This document shows, piece after piece, positions 54,663-61,910 of a stretch of DNA of 64,000 nt. Source of the stretch: Streptomyces monashensis (GTDB taxonomy: Bacteria > Actinomycetota > Actinomycetes > Streptomycetales > Streptomycetaceae); NCBI RefSeq assembly GCF_001866665.1, contig NZ_MLYO01000053.1, forward strand, positions 1 to 64,000. The letters are read 5' to 3'. The notes beneath the pieces were generated by a model that was not told where the DNA came from, did no database searches, and was given only the letters and a program-made list of their open reading frames with translations. The first letter of the stretch is position 1. Each line of letters opens with the position of its first letter. A program made the position numbers and the translations under genes.

Positions 54663-55420
54663 CGGGCGCCTCCGCCGCCCGCTGACCCCGTGGCGGGCGT
54701 GGTTTCGGCGCGGGCCGGGGGAACCAGACGGAAGCCGATTCCGCGGATGTTCTCGATCCAGGAGGAGTCGCCGAGTTTGCGGCGCAGGGCGGCGATGTGG
54801 ACGTCCAGGGTCTTGGTGGGACCGAAGAAGTTCGGTTCCCATGCCGTGTCGAGGATCTGCTGACGGGAGCAGACGGCTCCGGGGTCTTCGGCCAGGCAGA
54901 CGAGCAGGTCGAACTCCTTGGGCGCCAGGGCGATGGGCGCCTGGTGCAGGTGCACCTGCCGGGTGCGACGGTCAATGGCCAACGGGCCGACCCACTGGAT
55001 GTGGGACGTCCCCGGTGGCGCCAGGCCATCCGAGGGCTGCGGCTCCTCACGGCAGGTGTCCGGCACGGGAGGCCGCGCGCGGCGAGTGACGGCACGGATC
55101 CGGGCGACGAGCTCGCGCACACCGAACGGCTTGGAGACGTAGTCGTCCGCGCCCAGCTCGAGGCCGAGCACGCGATCGACCTCGTCGTCCCTGGCCGTGA
55201 TCATGATGATCGGCACGGACGAGCGGGCTCGCAGTGCACGGCAGACGTCGAGGCCGTCCATGTCGGGCAGTCCCAGGTCCAGCAGCACCATCGCCGCCTC
55301 CGGCGCGGCGAGGCCGTCGGCACCGTTTCTGGCGTGTTCGACGGTGAATCCGAAACGGCTCAGTCCCTCCGTCAACGGTCCGGCCACCCGGTCGTCGTCC
55401 TCGATCAGCAAGACACGCAT
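54659..55420 (-). CDS. OmpR-type response regulator
   Basis: 253 residues from ATG 55420. Receiver domain with Asp48 (MVLLDLGLPDMDG) and Lys in YVSKPFGV, then a linker and a winged helix (about 160-240, PIALAPKEFDLLVCLAEDPG, RGIGFRLVPP). The ~25-residue linker insert after the receiver (PVPDTCREEPQPSDG) is longer than usual. First gene of the two-component operon, divergent from the siderophore operon across a 409-base gap. Confidence 0.92.
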   Translation of the reverse strand: MRVLLIEDDDRVAGPLTEGLSRFGFTVEHARNGADGLAAPEAAMVLLDLGLPDMDGLDVCRALRARSSVPIIMITARDDEVDRVLGLELGADDYVSKPFGVRELVARIRAVTRRARPPVPDTCREEPQPSDGLAPPGTSHIQWVGPLAIDRRTRQVHLHQAPIALAPKEFDLLVCLAEDPGAVCSRQQILDTAWEPNFFGPTKTLDVHIAALRRKLGDSSWIENIRGIGFRLVPPARAETTPATGSAGGGGAR

Positions 55421-55615
55421 GCCGAAAGGCTCACAGACCTCGGCCGCGGGGTGTGGCGCAAACGCCGGAACCTCCCCCGAGCCGGTGATCCTCCACGGAC
55501 GGCCTCACCGCAGAAGCGCGGCACGATGACGACATCCAGGACATGGACAGCGTGGAGTAAGCGCAGAGCCAAGGCCGCGAACGTCAGCGTCCGATTCCTC
55601 CAGGTGACAGCCGAA

Positions 55616-55634
55616 ACCTGATGTACGGTCAGGT
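55616..55634. promoter_or_regulatory. Inverted repeat ACCTGA-N7-TCAGGT
   Basis: A 6-bp dyad centred in the gap between the two-component operon and the siderophore operon. It does not match the IdeR/DmdR iron box I know (TTAGGTTAGGCTAACCTAA), though the AGGT/ACCT arms are reminiscent. The rest of 55421-55829 has no gene. Confidence 0.4.
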
Positions 55635-55829
55635 CGCATCGAGGGGCAGTGTCCCCGGCGGAATTGCCTGAAGGCGAGGAGGGGAAAACGCCTCATCGGA
55701 GGAATTCGGCGATCCCCGCTGTATGTGCTCTTGCCATCCGCTTGATCGTCTTCCCGTAGCGTCGATCGCACGGCCGGTGCCACTGGGGCACCGCGCGACA
55801 AGCGCCGCCGCAAGCACCTGGGATGCCCC

Positions 55830-57404
55830 ATGCCCCTTGATGAACTACGCCGCACGCGCCCGGACCTGGTGGAGCCCTTCACGACCGCACTCCCGGCAGC
55901 GCGCGCCACCGTTCTGGCCCGGCTGTGGGGGGCCTTCGTACGAGAACCCCTGCCCGGCCTGAGCGGGCACCGCCGCGAGTCCGACGCCCTGGTGGTCGAG
56001 TTGCGGCACGGTGGTTCACTCTCGGCGGCCGAGTCCGGTGCGCAGCCGTTTGCCGAGGTGTCCGAGGACTTCGCCGTAGCCGGGCCCGAGGGTCCGATCC
56101 GCGGGCCGGCCCAACTGCTGGCGCAGCTGGGTCTGCGTACCCCGGCGGCGGAACGACTCGCGGCCGAGCTGGACAACAGCGTGGTCAACCTGGCCCTGGC
56201 CAGGGCCGCGAACGCGGCCGGCACGCCCCCGCCGAAGGACCCGGCAGACGCCGAGCAGGCGGTGGTCGACGGCCACCCGCAGCACCCCTGCTGCCGGACG
56301 CGTACCGGCATGTCGATCGCCGACGTACTCGCCTACGCCCCCGAGCACCACCCCGTCGTCCGGCTGGCACTGCTGCGTGTCACGGCCGACCGCTGGCAGG
56401 GCACCGGCGACTGGCCGCGCCACCTGCGCGACGGCGACACGATCCTCCTCCCGCTGCACCCGTGGCAACGGGATCACGTGCTCGCGCACCACCCCGACGT
56501 GACCGTCATGGAAGAGACGATCCCCGCCCGCCCGCTGCTGTCGCTGCGCACCCTCGCCCCGCTGGGCGTCCTGCCCGGCTGCCACATCAAGACCGCGCTC
56601 GACGTGCAGGTCACCAATTACCGGCGCACCATCTCCCCGGCCGAGGTCGCCGACGGGCCCCAGCTGTCCGACCTGGTCGCGGCCGTCATCGACAAGGCCG
56701 GCTACGGCGGCAGCCTGCGCGTCCTGCGGGAGCTGGGCGGCGGCGCGGTGCGCGTGGACGGACGGCCCTCCGCGAGCCTGGCGGCGATGATCCGGGAGTC
56801 GACCGAGTGCTGCCTCGATCCGGGTGAGATCGCGGTACCGCTCACCGCCGTCCACGGGACCGGAGCCACCGTGGTGTCAGGCGACCCGGTGCGCTGGCTG
56901 GCGGACTTCGCCGGGCTCGTGCTGCCGCCCGCACTGACGCTGCTGTCCATGGGGGTGGCACTGGAGGCCCACGGACAGAACACCCTGGTCGTCCTGCGGG
57001 ACGGGCGGCCGGTGCGGGTGCTGTACCGGGACCTGGACGGCGTACGCGTCAGCCCGCGCCGCCTGGCCCGGTGCGGCTTCACGCTGCCGCCGCTGGTCGG
57101 CACCCGCGCGGGCGATGACGTGGGCGCGCTGCACACCAAACTGTTCGGCGGCCTGATCAGCGGAGTCTTCAGCGAGCTGGTCGACGTCCTCAGCCGGACA
57201 CGGGCGGCCGATCCCCGCGCGTTGTGGGGTGCGGTGGCCGAGGTCGGCCGCCGGGTGTACGCCGGCCTGCCGAACGAGGAGGACGCGGCGGCCTTCTTCG
57301 GCGACACGATGCCGCTGAAGGCGACCATCGCCATGCGCCTGGCCGAGAACCCGGGCAAGGCCCGGTGGACGCCCGTACCCAACCCGCTGGCCCCGTGCCG
57401 TTGA
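55830..57404 (+). CDS. NIS siderophore synthetase (IucA/IucC family), first
   Basis: 524 residues from ATG 55830. ATP-dependent condensation of a carboxylate (citrate type) with an amine. Motifs: VVDGHPQHPCCRTRTGMSIA (nucleotide-binding H-P-x-x-R region, about 150-169), LLPLHPWQRDHVL, CHIKTALDVQVTNYRRTIS (about 252-270) and a C-terminal FhuF-like reductase region (ALEAHGQNTLVVLRDGRPVR, YRDLDGVR). The leader of a four-gene operon; no good ribosome site is seen before the ATG. Confidence 0.93.
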   Translation: MPLDELRRTRPDLVEPFTTALPAARATVLARLWGAFVREPLPGLSGHRRESDALVVELRHGGSLSAAESGAQPFAEVSEDFAVAGPEGPIRGPAQLLAQLGLRTPAAERLAAELDNSVVNLALARAANAAGTPPPKDPADAEQAVVDGHPQHPCCRTRTGMSIADVLAYAPEHHPVVRLALLRVTADRWQGTGDWPRHLRDGDTILLPLHPWQRDHVLAHHPDVTVMEETIPARPLLSLRTLAPLGVLPGCHIKTALDVQVTNYRRTISPAEVADGPQLSDLVAAVIDKAGYGGSLRVLRELGGGAVRVDGRPSASLAAMIRESTECCLDPGEIAVPLTAVHGTGATVVSGDPVRWLADFAGLVLPPALTLLSMGVALEAHGQNTLVVLRDGRPVRVLYRDLDGVRVSPRRLARCGFTLPPLVGTRAGDDVGALHTKLFGGLISGVFSELVDVLSRTRAADPRALWGAVAEVGRRVYAGLPNEEDAAAFFGDTMPLKATIAMRLAENPGKARWTPVPNPLAPCR

Positions 57405-57441
57405 CGCCCTCCACCGACCGCTGTCCCCCTGGAGCGACCGT

Positions 57442-59136
57442 ATGACCACCGGCACCGCCACCCACGCCACCACGATCGGCGCAAGCACGCCGGTGACGAC
57501 AGCCGACGCCGTCACCGCCCACACCCTGCTCAACTGCCTGATCCGCGAGGTGTCCGCCCCCGAACACCAGGTGACGGTCGACGACGACCACCTCCTGCTG
57601 CGCCTGCCCCGCCGCGGCATCCTGCTGCGCTCCCCGCTGCGCCGGGTCTCGCTGATCGGAGCGCACCGCTTCCGGGGACCGGTGGAGCGGCTCGACGACG
57701 GCGTCTGGGTGACCGTGGGCTGGAAGGAGCTGGCCGGTTACATCCAGGACGAACTCGAACTGCGCACGGGTGTCGCCAACGGGGAGTTCCTCACCCAGGT
57801 CTCCGACAGCCGCGAGACGATCCGCACCGCCCTCGAAGAGCGGGCGGGCGCCACCCCGCACGCGGACCCGTACGTGGCGTCGGAGCAGTCCCTGGTGTTC
57901 GGACACCGCTTCCACCCCACGCCCAAGTCCCGCACCGGCGACCCGGCCGACTGGCTGGCGCACGGCCCGGAGAGCGGCGCACGCTTCCGCCTGCGCTATC
58001 TGGCCGTGCGCCGCCGACTCGTGCGCGAGGAGGGCGATCTGCACCAGATGGACGCGCTGCACACGACGACCGACCCGGCATTCGCGGTACTGCCGGTGCA
58101 CCCGTGGCAGTACCGGCTGCTCAAGGTCCGGGAACGGCTGCACGAAGCCATGGCGTCCGGCGACGTCGTCGACACCGGGGTGAGCGGACCGGAGCTGGTG
58201 CCGACCGCCTCGGTGCGCACGCTGTACCACCCCGGCACCGACACGTTCCTGAAGTTCAGCCTGAACGTCCGCCTGACCAACTGTGTCCGCAAGCACGCCA
58301 GTTACGAACTGTCCGGCGCCGTCGCTCTCAACCGGCTGCTCCAGCCCGTCTTCGCCGGCCTCGCCGGCCGCTACCCGGGCTGTGCGCTCCTGGCCGAGCC
58401 CGGCTACCGCACACTCGACACGGCCGACGACACCGTCCTGCTGGAGGGCCTCGGCGTCATCGTCCGCTCCGGCCTGCGCCCCCACCTGCGCTCCGGGGTG
58501 ACACCCCTGCTCGCCGCCGCGGTGGCGGACGAGCACCCCACCAGCACAGCCCACGTCTCCCACCTCCTCGCCCGCGGCGACGGGGACGTCCTTGCCTGGT
58601 GGGACGCGTACCTGCGACTGCTGCTGCCACCGGTGCTCGCCGCCTACTTCGAACACGGCGTCGTCCTGGAACCCCACCTGCAGAACGTCGTCGTCGGTGT
58701 GCACCCCGACGGCACCCCGGCGCAGATGCTCTTCCGCGACCTGGAAGGCACCAAGCTCCTGCCGGGACACCACCAGCGCGCCCTCGCCGATCTGCCGGAG
58801 GACGTCCGCGGTCCCCTCACCTACGACCCCGAACGCGGCTGGAACCGCGTCGCGTACTGCCTGCTGGTCAACCACACCGCCGAACTGCTCGGCGCCCTGG
58901 CCGACCTGGACCCGACGCTGGAACCCGCCCTGTGGGGCCTGGTCCGCGACCACCTCGACGCCTATGCCCGCACGGCCGGCCAACCACCGCGCCTGCGCGC
59001 CCTGTTGTCCGGCGTACCGCTGCCCGCCAAGGCCAACCTCCTCCTGCGCTGGTCCCGCAAGGCCGACCGGCACGCCACCTACGTCCCCCTGCCCAGCCCC
59101 CTCGGCGCGGACTTCCCCCGCGGGGTGATCCGGTGA
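57442..59136 (+). CDS. NIS siderophore synthetase (IucA/IucC family), second
   Basis: 564 residues from ATG 57442, 37 bases after the first synthetase, with GGAGCGACC upstream. Motifs: SLVFGHRFHPTPKSRTGDPA (about 151-170), VLPVHPWQYRLLK, FLKFSLNVRLTNCVRKHASY and HGVVLEPHLQNVVVGVHPDG, FRDLEGTKLL. The two synthetases are clearly different subtypes, as in staphyloferrin and rhizobactin pathways, so two condensations on one scaffold are likely. Overlaps the decarboxylase gene by 4 bases. Confidence 0.93.
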   Translation: MTTGTATHATTIGASTPVTTADAVTAHTLLNCLIREVSAPEHQVTVDDDHLLLRLPRRGILLRSPLRRVSLIGAHRFRGPVERLDDGVWVTVGWKELAGYIQDELELRTGVANGEFLTQVSDSRETIRTALEERAGATPHADPYVASEQSLVFGHRFHPTPKSRTGDPADWLAHGPESGARFRLRYLAVRRRLVREEGDLHQMDALHTTTDPAFAVLPVHPWQYRLLKVRERLHEAMASGDVVDTGVSGPELVPTASVRTLYHPGTDTFLKFSLNVRLTNCVRKHASYELSGAVALNRLLQPVFAGLAGRYPGCALLAEPGYRTLDTADDTVLLEGLGVIVRSGLRPHLRSGVTPLLAAAVADEHPTSTAHVSHLLARGDGDVLAWWDAYLRLLLPPVLAAYFEHGVVLEPHLQNVVVGVHPDGTPAQMLFRDLEGTKLLPGHHQRALADLPEDVRGPLTYDPERGWNRVAYCLLVNHTAELLGALADLDPTLEPALWGLVRDHLDAYARTAGQPPRLRALLSGVPLPAKANLLLRWSRKADRHATYVPLPSPLGADFPRGVIR

Positions 59137-60347
59137 GGCCCGCAACTCTCGACCGCGTCGTCCGGCTGACGGACGACGACCTGCCCGCGTACCTCTACGA
59201 CCTCCCGGCCCTGCGCGAGCACGTCCGCGCCATCCGGGCCGCACTGCCGGACCGTGTCGAGCTGCTGTACGCGGCCAAGGCCAACGCCGACCCCCGCATC
59301 CTGCGGACACTGGCCGGGCACGTCGACGGCTTCGAGGTGGCCTCCGGCGGGGAGCTCAGCCACGTCCGCGGGCTCCTCCCCGAGGCACCGACCGCCTTCG
59401 GAGGCCCCGGAAAGACACCGAAGGAACTGGCCCGCGCACTCGACGCCGGAGTGGAGCGCCTGCACGTCGAGAGCGAACACGAACTGCTCCTGCTCGCCGG
59501 CCTGTTGGCCGGCCGGACGGCCGATGTCCTCCTGCGCGTCAACCTCCCCGTCGATCTCGGCCAGGTCGCCCTGGCCATGGGCGGGCAGCCCAGCCCCTTC
59601 GGGATGGACCCCGGGCGACTGGACCGCTGTCTGGAACTGATCGCCTCCGACCCGCGGATCCGACTGCGCGGCCTCCATCTCCACCTGGCCAGCGGCCTTA
59701 CGGCCGCAGCCCAGCTGGCGCTCGTCGACGAGGTTCTGACCTGGGCCGAGGACTGGGCGCACCATCACGGCATCGACCTGTGCGAGGTGAACGTCGGCGG
59801 CGGGATGGGCGTCGACTACGCGCATCCGCACAGGAAGTTCGACTGGCCGGCCTTCGGCGCCGGCCTCCGCCCGCTCCTGGCCCGCCACCCGCACCTCACG
59901 CTGCGGATCGAACCCGGCCGCTCGGTCACCGCCTACTGCGGCTGGTACGTCACCCAGGTGCTGGACATCAAGTTCAGCCGCCGCCAGGCGTTCGCCGTGC
60001 TGCGCGGAGGCACCCACCATCTGCGCACTCCGGCCGCGAAACAGCACGACCAGCCCTTCGAGGTGATCCCCGACGACGACTGGCCGTGGCCCTGGGACCG
60101 ACCGGAGGCCCGTGACGAGCCGGTGACGCTGGTCGGACAGCTGTGCACGCCCAAGGACGTCCTGGCACGCCGGGTCACGGTGAAACGGCTGCGCGTCGGC
60201 GACCGCGTCGCCTTCGCCATGGCCGGCGCCTACGCCTGGAACATCTCCCACCACGCCTTTCTCATGCACCCGCACCCGACCTTCCACCACGTCGAAGATG
60301 CCGAGCCGTCGGCCACCGGCGGCGCGTACGCCCGTCAGACGCCATGA
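59133..60347 (+). CDS. PLP-dependent decarboxylase (DAP/ornithine decarboxylase fold III)
   Basis: 404 residues from GTG 59133, overlapping the synthetase. Fold-type III PLP enzyme: the PLP Lys lies in LLYAAKANADPRIL (about 49), the phosphate loop is EVNVGGGMGVDY, and the substrate/dimer region is GQLCTPKDVLARRV with Cys. In siderophore operons such enzymes decarboxylate diaminopropionyl- or ornithine-type units (compare SbnH in staphyloferrin B). Overlaps the exporter gene by 4 bases. Confidence 0.92.
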   Translation: MRPATLDRVVRLTDDDLPAYLYDLPALREHVRAIRAALPDRVELLYAAKANADPRILRTLAGHVDGFEVASGGELSHVRGLLPEAPTAFGGPGKTPKELARALDAGVERLHVESEHELLLLAGLLAGRTADVLLRVNLPVDLGQVALAMGGQPSPFGMDPGRLDRCLELIASDPRIRLRGLHLHLASGLTAAAQLALVDEVLTWAEDWAHHHGIDLCEVNVGGGMGVDYAHPHRKFDWPAFGAGLRPLLARHPHLTLRIEPGRSVTAYCGWYVTQVLDIKFSRRQAFAVLRGGTHHLRTPAAKQHDQPFEVIPDDDWPWPWDRPEARDEPVTLVGQLCTPKDVLARRVTVKRLRVGDRVAFAMAGAYAWNISHHAFLMHPHPTFHHVEDAEPSATGGAYARQTP

Positions 60348-61648
60348 GCGGGGGCTCTCGCCCGCCGGTGACGGCCGTACTCACCGTCCGGAACTTCCGT
60401 CGCTACCTGCTCGGGCAGCTGACCTCCAACATCGGTACCTGGATGCAGCGTGCCGCGCAGGACCTGCTCGTCCTCCACCTCACCGGTGACAGCGGCGCCG
60501 CGGTCGGCATCGTGACCGCGCTGCAGTTCCTGCCGCAGACCCTGTTCGGCCTGACCGGCGGGGTCCTGGCCGACCGGTACCCCAAACGGCGGCTTCTGCT
60601 GCTCACCCAGACCGCCATGGGCGCGCAGTCACTCCTGCTCGGGCTGCTGACCGTCACCGGCGCGGTGCATCTGTGGTCCGTCTATGCGCTGGCCTTCGCC
60701 CTCGGCACCGCCACCGCCGTGGACAGCCCCGCCCGCAACGCCTACATCGCCGAACTGGTCGCCCGTGATCGCGTGGCCACGGCGGTCAGCCTGAACTCCG
60801 CCCAGTTCAACGTGGCCCGCACCCTCGGCCCGGCTCTCGCCGGCCTGACGGTCGCCGCCTTCGGCACGGGCCCGGTGTTCCTCGTGAACGCGGCCTCGTA
60901 CCTGGCGGTCCTCTACGGCCTGGTCACCATGCGTACGGCCGACCCGCCGGACCACGGCCGGCCCCGACCCGGCCGTACCCGACTGCGGGACGCCTTTCGT
61001 CACATCGCGTCCACGCCCGAACTGCTCCTGCCGATCAGTCTCATCGCCTTCGTCGGCACCTTCGGCCTCAACTTCCAGGTCACCATCTCCCTCGTGGCGA
61101 TCACGGCCTTCCACACGGGCGCCGCCGCCTTCGGTTCCCTCTCCGCCGCGTACGCCCTGGGCAGCCTCATCGGCGCGATCCACGGGGCGAGCCGCGGCAA
61201 GCAACCCACCGCGCGCCGTCTGATCTCCGCCACGGTCGTGTTCGGCGCGCTGGAAGCGGCGCAGGGCCTGATGCCGGGCTACGGCACGTTCATGGCGCTG
61301 CTGGTCCCCACCGGATTCGCCGCGGTGCTCGTGACCACCACTGCCAACGCGCTGACCCAGCTCCATGCCGAGCCGCACCTGCGGGGCCGCGTCATGTCCG
61401 TCTACTTCCTGGTCCTCCTCGGCGGCACTCCCGTAGGCGCCCCCCTGGTCGGCCTGGTGTCGGACACCCTCGGCGCCCGCTCGACCCTGGTCCTGGGCGG
61501 CCTCGTCTCGGTGTCCTCCGCGCTCGCCCTCTCCGCCTTGATCACAGGCCGGATCCCACGACCTGCCCGTGTCACGGGAGCGGCCTCGGTGACCGGCTCA
61601 CCCCTCGCCTCAGCCCGGCTGGCAGGGGACCGGCCGACCGACCGCTGA
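60344..61648 (+). CDS. MFS exporter, probably siderophore efflux
   Basis: 434 residues from ATG 60344. Twelve membrane segments, with the DHA3/enterobactin-exporter (EntS)-like N-terminus FRRYLLGQLTSNIGTWMQRA and the motif-A loop GGVLADRYPKRR (about 66-77). Translationally coupled as the last gene of the operon, which fits export of the product. No uptake receptor or reductase gene is present in the window. Confidence 0.9.
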   Translation: MSGGSRPPVTAVLTVRNFRRYLLGQLTSNIGTWMQRAAQDLLVLHLTGDSGAAVGIVTALQFLPQTLFGLTGGVLADRYPKRRLLLLTQTAMGAQSLLLGLLTVTGAVHLWSVYALAFALGTATAVDSPARNAYIAELVARDRVATAVSLNSAQFNVARTLGPALAGLTVAAFGTGPVFLVNAASYLAVLYGLVTMRTADPPDHGRPRPGRTRLRDAFRHIASTPELLLPISLIAFVGTFGLNFQVTISLVAITAFHTGAAAFGSLSAAYALGSLIGAIHGASRGKQPTARRLISATVVFGALEAAQGLMPGYGTFMALLVPTGFAAVLVTTTANALTQLHAEPHLRGRVMSVYFLVLLGGTPVGAPLVGLVSDTLGARSTLVLGGLVSVSSALALSALITGRIPRPARVTGAASVTGSPLASARLAGDRPTDR

Positions 61649-61910
61649 GGCGTACACGACGGCAGTCACCCCTCGAGGCCCTGCGTGCCGTCGCCCTCCA
61701 GGGCCGCCGCCACCACCGAGCCTCGCCCTCACGAGCGTCTGCTGATTCGCCTCGAACGGTGGCAACTGGAGGGAAGTTCAGGCCCATGTGAGCCAGAAGG
61801 TAAACACCGCGCCATTTTTCCTGTGGGGCCTTTGTGCGGCTGTTGTGATCACGCCAAGATCCCCTCTGTGTCGGGACACCCCCATATGCCCGAGGCAGGG
61901 AGGAGAGGGC

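Noticed and set aside
55640..55830. Cobalamin or other riboswitch before the siderophore operon
   Set aside because: The G/A-rich stretch near 55670-55710 resembles an aptamer arm only loosely and lacks the conserved B12-box core.
57190..59310. 706-codon minus-strand frame opposite the second synthetase
   Set aside because: Lies antisense to clear IucA/IucC motifs and has shadow composition.
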